Shown: piece by piece, positions 26,088-33,730 of the stretch
Layout of the letters: each line of letters begins with the position of its first letter
Numbering within the stretch: position 1 is the stretch's first letter
Assembly: GCF_002933955.1 (NCBI RefSeq)
Contig: NZ_BEWW01000281.1
Span: forward strand, 1-33,730
Origin: Prevotella sp. MGM2
GTDB lineage: Bacteria; Bacteroidota; Bacteroidia; Bacteroidales; Bacteroidaceae
DNA length: 33,730 bases
Direction: 5' to 3'
Translations under genes and position numbers: made by a program
The notes under the pieces: model-generated
What the model saw: only the letters and a program-made list of their open reading frames with translations
What the model was told of the DNA's origin: nothing
Database searches by the model: none

Positions 26088-26634
26088 TAGTTAGTTTTAT
26101 TAATCCAAAAATGGCATAATTCATCATGTCCATATAATTGGCGGCAATACCTTCAGATACGAGAGTTTGTCCTTCTAAATCTTCAATTTGTTTGGTTCTG
26201 AAGATTTTCATAAGGATAAGATCTGTATATGAACTAATGCGCATATTTCGCCATGCCTCACCATAGTCATGATTTTTACGGAGCATAAGTTGTAACGATG
26301 CTTTGGCATGTTCATCATAAAGGGTGAGTGTTTCCTCTTGTGAAATGTCATTTTCTATGGTTATGTTGGCTCCTTTCTGCAACTGTATCATTCCCATAAT
26401 CGCATAATTGACAATTCCTATGAATTCATCGGCAATGCCTTCGCCGACTAAATTTTGGCCTGTCGTGTTAATAGAGCGGATACGGTTAGCCTTTATATAA
26501 ATTTGATCGGTTATAGAGGAAGGACGCATAATACGCCATGCCGTTCCATAATCATGCATTTTTTTTATAAACAGATCACGACAATTATTCATGATTGTTT
26601 TAAATTCCTCTTCAGTTGTTGGTCTCTGTTTCAT
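26077..26634 (-). CDS. DUF1599 domain protein with internal duplication
   Basis: 185 residues from the ATG at 26634 (MKQRPTTEEEFKTIM). Longer starts at 26658 (TTG) and 26646 are in frame, but a -7 box TATCTTTG covers 26663-26656 and the transcript would begin after it, so the inner ATG fits best. The protein is two copies of one unit: MHDYGTAWRIMRPSSITDQI, GQNLVGEGIADEF and NYAIMGMIQL in the first half match NHDYGEAWRNMRISSYTDLI, GQTLVSEGIAANY and NYAIFGLIKL in the second. The conserved His-Asp-Tyr-Gly and Arg suggest a binding or active site, but no function is established. It is the first gene of the unit with the BT_3928-type protein and tpiA. Confidence 0.88.
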   Translation of the reverse strand: MKQRPTTEEEFKTIMNNCRDLFIKKMHDYGTAWRIMRPSSITDQIYIKANRIRSINTTGQNLVGEGIADEFIGIVNYAIMGMIQLQKGANITIENDISQEETLTLYDEHAKASLQLMLRKNHDYGEAWRNMRISSYTDLILMKIFRTKQIEDLEGQTLVSEGIAANYMDMMNYAIFGLIKLTIEA

Positions 26635-26655
26635 TACAACACACATTATTGTTCG

Positions 26656-26663
26656 CAAAGATA
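26656..26663 (-). promoter_or_regulatory. -7 box of the DUF1599-tpiA unit
   Basis: The minus strand reads TATCTTTG followed by CGAAC, an exact -7 match ending 22 bases before the chosen ATG. A T-rich stretch about 18 bases upstream is the only -33 candidate. It decides the start choice of the DUF1599 gene. Confidence 0.5.
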
Positions 26664-26687
26664 CAAATACTTTTTTATATGAAAAAG

Positions 26688-27842
26688 TTAGAAACGAGCG
26701 TAGATTTGTGCATCAAACGTGTTATAGCGTTGATTAGCTTGTGCCAACTTGTCATACGTCCGGATGTAATTAAGTTGGAAAATGAGATTTTTACCTAACT
26801 TATAATTGGCAGACATACCATAATCTGTTTTTAGAGAAGACCATGTTTTGGCATCGCGATAGCAATCCCAACGTCCATAAACTTTGAGATTTTTAATGAT
26901 AGGAAATCCGATAGTGGTATACCAAGCATCGGAGCGAGTTGGAGCATTAATGTTGTTTACAACTCCACCAACAGAAGACATATATTCTCCACGTATAGTC
27001 CAATCGCTTTCATATTTAATTCCAGTTCCCCATCTTATTCTGGAAACTGATTTCCATTCTTTTGTAAGATCTGGTTGTGCTTTTTCGTTAGTGTATTTTC
27101 CATTCCACCCAAAGCCGCCGATTGATAAATTCTTGATGGGGGAAATCCAAAGTCCACCGATAAGGTCTTTATGATTGTCTTTGTCTTTATGATTGATGCC
27201 TTGTCCGTTAAAAAGACCGATTTGATAGTGTATCCAGTTGTGTCCATCTGCAGCTGGTATAAAATCTCCTTGTATTTGTATTCCTAGATCGCGTCCAGAT
27301 GTCTTATGTTCTCCTATACGGTCGCCGATAGATGCTAATTTCATTGTGGCTTGTGAATAGCTTCCCATTCCTACGTCTAAAGGACTATAGGGGTTTTCAA
27401 ATCCGATAGGACGTTTAAATTGTCCTAGTTTAATACGTAGAAAATTGTATTTTTGCCATTCTATAAAAGCATCGACAATTCTTGGCCCTTTATCAGTTCC
27501 TGGAGCGTCATTGACTTCCATTTGTATGCGATAATAGAAATCTTTAAAACAATATCCATTCATGTAGAGCCGGACAAAGCGTAAATCAAAACCGCCGTTT
27601 GAGGCTTGTCCTTTACGGTCACTTATACTATATTTTCCTACAATATATCCACCGAATTTTAAGGATAAATCGGCCTTTTTAATAATTGACGAAAGGGATA
27701 TGCCTGTTGCATCCTTGTGTTCATAATGCCATTTTTTTTCTATGGTGGAACCTGTAGGTAATGCTGTAATAGAATCAGACGTTGTTGCTGTAATATTAGG
27801 GCAGAAGGTTGTTAATATTAGTCCTATGAAAATCTTTTTCAT
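26688..27842 (-). CDS. Outer-membrane porin, OprO/OprP-like
   Basis: 384 residues. MKKIFIGLILTTFCPNITA is a signal peptide. The rest is strand-rich with alternating aromatic residues, and the protein ends QIYARF with the C-terminal Phe needed for outer-membrane insertion. The pattern LKFGGYIVGKYSISDRK, then GGFDLRFVRLYMNGYCFKDFYYRIQMEVND and WQKYNFLRIKLGQFKRPIGFENP, is that of the phosphate-selective porin O/P family. In Bacteroidetes this family is widespread and its substrate is often untested, so phosphate specificity should not be assumed. It lies 77 bases after folC on the same strand, with its own -7 box at 27885-27892. Confidence 0.87.
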   Translation of the reverse strand: MKKIFIGLILTTFCPNITATTSDSITALPTGSTIEKKWHYEHKDATGISLSSIIKKADLSLKFGGYIVGKYSISDRKGQASNGGFDLRFVRLYMNGYCFKDFYYRIQMEVNDAPGTDKGPRIVDAFIEWQKYNFLRIKLGQFKRPIGFENPYSPLDVGMGSYSQATMKLASIGDRIGEHKTSGRDLGIQIQGDFIPAADGHNWIHYQIGLFNGQGINHKDKDNHKDLIGGLWISPIKNLSIGGFGWNGKYTNEKAQPDLTKEWKSVSRIRWGTGIKYESDWTIRGEYMSSVGGVVNNINAPTRSDAWYTTIGFPIIKNLKVYGRWDCYRDAKTWSSLKTDYGMSANYKLGKNLIFQLNYIRTYDKLAQANQRYNTFDAQIYARF

Positions 27843-27884
27843 GAGATTCGGGCTTGATTAAGTTGTTTAAGGATATAAAAGATA

Positions 27885-27892
27885 CAAAAATA
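27885..27892 (-). promoter_or_regulatory. -7 box of the porin gene
   Basis: TATTTTTG on the minus strand matches TAnnTTTG and lies 42 bases before the porin ATG. No -33 box is visible at the right distance. Confidence 0.35.
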
Positions 27893-27919
27893 CGAAAAGT
27901 TTGTTATAAGGATTGTTTC

Positions 27920-29233
27920 TTATAGGCCATTTAAGTGTGATTCTTCTAAAAAAGACAGTAAGTCTGCAACAATGAATGAGCTGCCGCCAATGTAAATAAT
28001 GTCATTTTCATGAGTCCTTTTTTGAGCTTCGATGAAAGCGGAGGTAACATCAGGATATGTTTCTCCTTCTAAATTATGTCTGGTAGCTAGTTCTTTAAGT
28101 TCTGTGGCAGGCATGGCACGACGTACTGATGCTTGTGTGAAATAATAGAAAGCATTTTTAGGAAGTAAATTCAGTACGCTATTTATGTCTTTGTCTGCAG
28201 CCATTCCAAAAACGATGTGCAGATTGTTATACTGTGAAGTCGCAAGTTGTTGGCTTAAATATTTCCACCCCCCAGCGTTATGGCCAGTATCACAAATGAC
28301 CATAGGTGATTGTCCTATTATTTGCCAACGTCCTTGTAATCCCGTGAGACGGTTGACATTATAAAAGGCTTTATGGACATGTTCCAATGTTAGTGTTGTA
28401 TACGATAGGTATTGCTGTAGAACGCGTACGGCATTAAGGATTGTATTGGTATTTTTTATTTGGTATTTACCGGATAATTCTGCTGAAAAATTCCCCCAAT
28501 GCAATGTCTCGTAATGAAGTTTTCCATTCTCAAGAAATCTTGCGCTCTTGATTTCTTGAGTATCTTCAGCAAATGTGATAGGTGCTTTTTCTGCATCTGC
28601 CTTTATCTGAAAAATGGGTCGTGTCTCAGGATGAGTTTCACCGATAACAATAGGGACATTAGGCTTTATTATACCAGCTTTTTCTTGAGCTATTTCAGAT
28701 AAACTATTTCCCAATAATTGGGTGTGATCCAAACTTATATTTGTTATTATTGAAAGTATAGGTGTAATAATATTCGTGCAATCTAATCGTCCGCCAAGCC
28801 CCACTTCAATAACTGCAATGTCTACTTTCTCATCAGAAAAATATTTGAAGGCTAGTGCTGTTGTCAATTCAAAGAATGAAGGATGGAGCGGTTCGAAAAA
28901 GTCTTTTTCCTTTTCAATAAAATCAATGACTCTTTCTTGAGGTATCATTTCCCCATTTATGCGAATACGCTCACGAAAATCTTTCAGATGGGGAGAAGTG
29001 TATAATCCTACCTTTAATCCGCTCATCTGTAAAATTGCCGCTAAGGTATGTGCGCACGAACCTTTTCCATTAGTTCCCCCAATATGAATGGACTTGAAGT
29101 TATGGTGAGGGTGTCCCCAGTGATCGTCTAGTAACAGAGTGGTTTCTAATCCTGCTTTGTATGCCTTGGAGCCAATATGTTGGAATAGTGGAGCGCTGTT
29201 GTAGAGATATTCAATGGTTTCTGAATAGGTCAT
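27920..29233 (-). CDS. folC: Folylpolyglutamate synthase/dihydrofolate synthase
   Basis: 437 residues from the ATG at 29233 (MTYSETIEYLYNSAPLF). The frame extends ten codons upstream, into a spot next to the dnaJ terminator, which I reject. The enzyme joins glutamate to dihydropteroate and to folates with ATP. The P-loop is GGTNGKGS (residues 52-59). The Mur-ligase-type central domain continues with YTSPHLKDFRERIRING (the family's Ser-Pro-His block), FFELTTALAFKYF and VIEVGLGGRLDCTNII, followed by DHTQLLGNSLSEIAQEKAGI. The C-terminal domain has ICDTGHNAGGWKYL. It shares the folate pathway with folE at 22925. The porin follows on the same strand. Confidence 0.95.
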   Translation of the reverse strand: MTYSETIEYLYNSAPLFQHIGSKAYKAGLETTLLLDDHWGHPHHNFKSIHIGGTNGKGSCAHTLAAILQMSGLKVGLYTSPHLKDFRERIRINGEMIPQERVIDFIEKEKDFFEPLHPSFFELTTALAFKYFSDEKVDIAVIEVGLGGRLDCTNIITPILSIITNISLDHTQLLGNSLSEIAQEKAGIIKPNVPIVIGETHPETRPIFQIKADAEKAPITFAEDTQEIKSARFLENGKLHYETLHWGNFSAELSGKYQIKNTNTILNAVRVLQQYLSYTTLTLEHVHKAFYNVNRLTGLQGRWQIIGQSPMVICDTGHNAGGWKYLSQQLATSQYNNLHIVFGMAADKDINSVLNLLPKNAFYYFTQASVRRAMPATELKELATRHNLEGETYPDVTSAFIEAQKRTHENDIIYIGGSSFIVADLLSFLEESHLNGL

Positions 29234-29256
29234 GAATCTGATTTTATAAATATAAA

Positions 29257-29301
29257 AGAGCAAGCAGACAAAACAATGAGGATATTGTGTCTACTTGCTC
29301 T
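29257..29301 (-). terminator. Terminator of the grpE-dnaJ unit
   Basis: Fourteen-base arms (29257-29270 and 29288-29301, arm AGAGCAAGCAGACA) pair with one G-T wobble around a 17-base loop. On the minus strand TTTATATTTATAA follows. Confidence 0.8.
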
Positions 29302-29339
29302 CTCTTTGTTTCAAATCGAAATAGCTTTTTGAGTTTATC

Positions 29340-30503
29340 TCAACTGAAATAGTTTCTGAACTTTTTGAATATTTTTTCTTTAATGGAGGGATTGGGCTTC
29401 ATGTTGTCGCTGTCGCTCATTTTTTCAAAAGCCTTTTTCTCCTCATTAGATAGAGTTTCAGGAATATAAATGCTGATATTTACTACAATGTCCCCCGTGC
29501 CGTAGCCATATCCTTGGACGGCAGGCAAACCTTTTCCTCTAAGTCGAAGCGCAGTACCAGGTTGTGTTCCTGGTGCAATCTTTATGCGTGCCTGTCCATC
29601 AATGGTAGGTATTTCTACAGAATCGCCTAATGTAGCTTGAGGAACTGTTAATAATAAATTGTAAATTAAATCATTTTCGTCGCGAATGAGTTCCGGATGT
29701 GCTTCTTCCTCGATAAGCACTTGAATGTCTCCTGGAATACCACCTCTTTTGGCGGCGTGTCCTTTTCCTGGAACGTTCACAACCATTCCTTCTGCTACAC
29801 CTGCCGGAATTTGTATTTCTACAATTTCTTCCCCATTTACAACTCCCTCACCGCCACATTGTTTGCATTTATGCTTTATTATTGTGCCGGCACCATTACA
29901 GTCGGGGCATGGCTGTTGGGTTTGAACCATCCCCAAGATACTTCTCTGGCTGCGTATTACATACCCGCTACCATGACAGGTCGGGCATGTTTCGGGCTGG
30001 TGCCCATCTTCGCAACCATTTCCATGGCATGAAGAGCAGGTTACTTGTTTGCGTACCTTGAACTTTTTGGTGACTCCGGTGGCTATTTCCTGTAATGTCA
30101 GTTTTACTTTCAGGCGTAAGTCTCCTCCTTTGTATTGAGGACGGCCTTGCCGCCGGTTACCTCCAAATCCGCCAAAGCCTCCAAATCCCATATCTCCAAA
30201 AATATCTCCGAAATGGGTGAATATGTCATTGAGATCCATGCCTTGTCCGCCAAAGCCTCCAAATCCGCCGTTTCCGTCAACGCCGGCAGCACCGAATTGA
30301 TCGTAGCGGGCGCGTTTGTCCGGATCACGTAATACATCATAAGCTTCGGCGGCTTTTTTGAATTTGTCTTCAGCTTCTTTGTTTCCCGGATTACGGTCGG
30401 GATGATATTTTATCGCAACTTTTTTATAGGCGCGTTTTATTTCATCGGCGGAAGCCGATTTGTCTACGCCTAAAATTTTATAATAGTCTTTTTCTTCAGC
30501 CAT
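29340..30503 (-). CDS. dnaJ: Chaperone protein DnaJ
   Basis: 387 residues, a type I DnaJ that delivers substrates to DnaK and stimulates its ATPase. Domains in order are the J domain with His-Pro-Asp at 34-36 ([17 protein letters not shown]), the Gly/Phe-rich linker ([29 protein letters not shown]), and four zinc-binding CxxCxGxG repeats: [24 protein letters not shown] and CKQCGGEG. The beta-sandwich substrate domains follow, ending after [16 protein letters not shown]. The start follows grpE by 37 bases, so grpE-dnaJ form a heat-shock pair. dnaK is not in this window. A terminator lies just after. Confidence 0.97.
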   Translation of the reverse strand: MAEEKDYYKILGVDKSASADEIKRAYKKVAIKYHPDRNPGNKEAEDKFKKAAEAYDVLRDPDKRARYDQFGAAGVDGNGGFGGFGGQGMDLNDIFTHFGDIFGDMGFGGFGGFGGNRRQGRPQYKGGDLRLKVKLTLQEIATGVTKKFKVRKQVTCSSCHGNGCEDGHQPETCPTCHGSGYVIRSQRSILGMVQTQQPCPDCNGAGTIIKHKCKQCGGEGVVNGEEIVEIQIPAGVAEGMVVNVPGKGHAAKRGGIPGDIQVLIEEEAHPELIRDENDLIYNLLLTVPQATLGDSVEIPTIDGQARIKIAPGTQPGTALRLRGKGLPAVQGYGYGTGDIVVNISIYIPETLSNEEKKAFEKMSDSDNMKPNPSIKEKIFKKFRNYFS

Positions 30504-30540
30504 AGTATTTTATATAATATAAGAGGTGTTAAAGGCCGTA

Positions 30541-31128
30541 TTATTGTCCTACGACCACTTTGGCATGCCGGATGACTTTTTCATTGAGTAAGTAACCTGA
30601 TTGTACACAATCAATTATATGTCCTTTTTGTTCCTCTTCTTGCGCTGGAATAAGGGCTATAGCTTCATGGAAGTCGGTATCGAAGAGAGCTTCCTTTACT
30701 TCCATTTTTTTCAGTCCGTGTGTGCTTAGGGCTTTGGCTAATTTAGATTGTATGAGGTTGATGCCTTCTTTGATGGTTTCAGTGTCGTCGGTTTGCTTCA
30801 TGCTATCCTGTGCCCGTTCAAAATCGTCAAGGACAGGTAACAGACTTTCCAATACTTTCTGACCTCCGTTTAGTATGAGTTCGGTTTTTTCTTTGATAGT
30901 ACGTTTGCGGAAATTGTCAAATTCTGCCATCTGACGTAATAACTGGTCTTTAAGTTTGGCTATCATTTCTTCCGCCTCGGCCAGTTTCTCTTTTTCTGAT
31001 TTTTCAGTCTGGCCATTGTCTTCTTCTGAGCTGTTTTTTTCAGATAACTGTTCCTCTGTTGGTTCTTCTAGAGACGTGTCAACCTGCTCGTTTAACTCTT
31101 CTTCTTGATGTTTATTCTCTTCTGTCAT
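30541..31128 (-). CDS. grpE: Nucleotide exchange factor GrpE
   Basis: 195 residues. It releases ADP from DnaK. The N-terminal 55 residues are acidic and low in complexity (many Glu, with Ser and Gln), as usual for GrpE. A long coiled-coil helix follows (EMIAKLKDQLLRQMAEFDNFRKRTIKEK), then LLPVLDDFERAQDS. The C-terminal beta domain holds HGLKKMEVKEALFDTDFHEAIALIP and the family signature near the end, GHIIDCVQSGYLLNEKVIRHAKVVV. It lies 37 bases before dnaJ and 62 bases after the ABC-F gene. I found no CIRCE inverted repeat upstream, so HrcA control is not indicated. Confidence 0.96.
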   Translation of the reverse strand: MTEENKHQEEELNEQVDTSLEEPTEEQLSEKNSSEEDNGQTEKSEKEKLAEAEEMIAKLKDQLLRQMAEFDNFRKRTIKEKTELILNGGQKVLESLLPVLDDFERAQDSMKQTDDTETIKEGINLIQSKLAKALSTHGLKKMEVKEALFDTDFHEAIALIPAQEEEQKGHIIDCVQSGYLLNEKVIRHAKVVVGQ

Positions 31129-31190
31129 TTTTTCTTAAGTTTTCTTTTTAGTTATTGCAAAAGTCATGCCATATACTATATCTATGAGAT

Positions 31191-32810
<1,620 letters not shown>

Positions 32811-32839
32811 TTATTTGTAGTTTTTTGATTTTCTGACAG

Positions 32840-32871
32840 CAAAGTTACAAAAAAATGTAAGTCGGTGCAAT
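32840..32871 (-). promoter_or_regulatory. Promoter of the ABC-F-grpE-dnaJ unit
   Basis: TAACTTTG on the minus strand (32847-32840) is an exact -7 box. ATTG (32871-32868), one base off TTTG, lies 20 bases upstream. The distance to the ABC-F start is 35 bases. Confidence 0.6.
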
Positions 32872-32914
32872 ATTTCAAGGAGGGAGTTTGGCCCAATACC
32901 TTGTTGTGACACCT

Positions 32915-32945
32915 TTTGTCATCTTAAAATAAATCTATATTTTTG
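32915..32945 (+). promoter_or_regulatory. Promoter of the CotH-like gene
   Basis: TTTG (32915-32918) and TATTTTTG (32938-32945), spaced 19 bases, both match the Bacteroidetes consensus exactly. The -7 box ends 42 bases before the ATG at 32988. Confidence 0.65.
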
Positions 32946-32987
32946 TATTGAATTTTAAAGATTATTTTCATATAAAAAAGTTACGTT

Positions 32988-33710
32988 ATGATTGTAAAAA
33001 GGTTAACGGGTCTTCGGAAGTTGGCTTTGACCATGTTCTTGTTTGCCTGCCTGTATCAGGTAAAAGGAGCGGTTCAAGATGGTGAAAGTGGAGAGTATTT
33101 GCATAGAATCCGTCAGATAGACTTGCCGCTTATCGAAATATCGACCGTTGACGGTGTGGAGCCGACATGCGTTTTTGTGCAGCCTCCGCCAGGGTGTATG
33201 GGAAATGGAATCACTGGGAATAATTATGTTCCGGGAAGAATTACTATTACAATAAAAGGACAAAAAGTGTATGACAGCGGCGATTATATCAAAGGAGAGA
33301 GAGGCATGCGGATTAAGATAAGAGGCAATTCTAGTGCTTATCCGCTGAAAAAACCTTATAAGGTCAAACTGTCTAAGAAAGCTGACTTGTTGCTTCGTGG
33401 TGATGATGATTTTAAGGATAAGGAATGGCTGCTTCTTGGCAATTATCAGGACACGCATACTTTACAGACTGTTGTCGGCATGAAGATAGGGCTGATGGTA
33501 GGCATGGAATGGCAGCCGGCTTATTGTTTTGCTCATGTCTTGTTGAATGGATCTTATAAAGGATGTTATTTGTTGTGTGAGGCTGTTGAAAAAGGTCGCA
33601 AGCGGTGTGATATTTCAGATACCGGCTATTTGATAGAGAATGATGCTTATTGGTGGAATACGGAAGATGTTTATTTGGGTCAAGCCGAAAACACGGTGCA
33701 TGAATTTTGA
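32988..33710 (+). pseudogene. CotH-kinase-like exported protein, C-terminus cut off by the terminal repeat
   Basis: 240 codons, of which the last eleven come from the repeat. MIVKRLTGLRKLALTMFLFA then CLYQVKG is a signal peptide. From about residue 95 the CotH pattern is clear: KGERGMRIKIRGNSSAYPLKKPYKVKL, WLLLGNYQDTHTLQTVVG, AHVLLNGSYKGCYLLCEAVEKG and GYLIENDAYWW. CotH-family proteins include atypical secreted protein kinases of spore coats; in Bacteroidetes they are exported and their targets are unknown. Native sequence ends in codon 230 (base 33676); the repeat then adds a few residues and a stop. Family members run to about 400-600 residues, so the catalytic C-terminal half is missing. 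An exact consensus promoter lies upstream, so the stump is probably still transcribed. Confidence 0.75.
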
Positions 33711-33730
33711 GAAAAGTGTTAAATTTGTGG
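33677..33730 (+). mobile_element. Right copy of the inverted terminal repeat, probable IS end
   Basis: Bases 33677-33727 are the exact reverse complement of 1-51, and three further bases continue to the window end. The element begins GGGTCAAGCCGAAAACACGG at its junction with the CotH-like gene. TAAATTTG at 33720-33727 matches the -7 box and points into the element, as expected for a transposase promoter just inside an IS end. No transposase sequence is inside the window. Confidence 0.7.

Noticed and set aside
30100-30340. G/F-rich repeats in dnaJ as a satellite or insertion
   Set aside because: They are the normal glycine-phenylalanine linker of type I DnaJ.
31129-31190. A CIRCE/HrcA operator before grpE-dnaJ
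   Set aside because: The 62-base gap contains no inverted repeat resembling TTAGCACTC-N9-GAGTGCTAA.

Overview
The window reads as chromosomal DNA of a Bacteroidales bacterium, most likely Bacteroides or Phocaeicola. Three things point there. Many genes are preceded by the Bacteroidetes -7 box TAnnTTTG, and Shine-Dalgarno sites are not obvious. The gene families are typical of the group: an anaerobic sulfatase maturase, a BT_3928-type DoxX protein, DUF1599, an OprO/P-type porin and a C_GCAxxG_C_C protein. The housekeeping proteins (GyrA, PheT, DnaJ, DegQ) also have Bacteroidales-like sequences. I name no species.

Layout. 1-564 holds an acyltransferase-3 gene cut off by a repeat. 654-1427 is a LuxR-type regulator. 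1588-4301 (minus) carries nagB, an anaerobic sulfatase maturase and ogt. 4421-5982 (minus) is a C_GCAxxG_C_C protein overlapping a glycosyltransferase. 6104-7065 has a small lipoprotein and a YdeI/OmdA-type protein, convergent. 7165-10435 (minus) is pheT-yebC. 10834-12279 (plus) is a DegQ/HtrA protease, followed by a 718-base gap. 12998-18917 (plus) is gyrA, two related TPR proteins and an SDR oxidoreductase. 19098-22776 (minus) is a galactose operon, galM-MFS transporter-galK. 22925-26634 (minus) is DUF1599, the BT_3928-type protein, tpiA, a SPOR protein and folE. 26688-29233 (minus) is folC and a porin. 29340-32804 (minus) is an ABC-F protein, grpE and dnaJ. 32988-33730 (plus) is a CotH-like gene, also cut off by the repeat.

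How the genes work together. Most of the window is core metabolism and information processing: translation (pheT, ABC-F), DNA topology and repair (gyrA, ogt), protein quality control (degQ, dnaJ, grpE), folate and pterin synthesis (folE, folC), glycolysis (tpiA) and sugar use (galM/galK/transporter, nagB). The sulfatase maturase beside nagB fits a gut organism that desulfates and deaminates host amino sugars.

The two window ends are a perfect 51-base inverted repeat that breaks a gene on each side. The best reading is one insertion-sequence end present twice in opposite outward directions, which is also a typical reason for an assembly to stop. I saw no tRNA, rRNA, CRISPR array, phage or obvious defence system. 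The points most worth a second look are the inverted ends, a nine-C tract inside the glycosyltransferase gene, Ile82 in the quinolone pocket of GyrA, and an ABC-F protein whose second ATP site is degenerate. I do not see a clear new multi-gene system.
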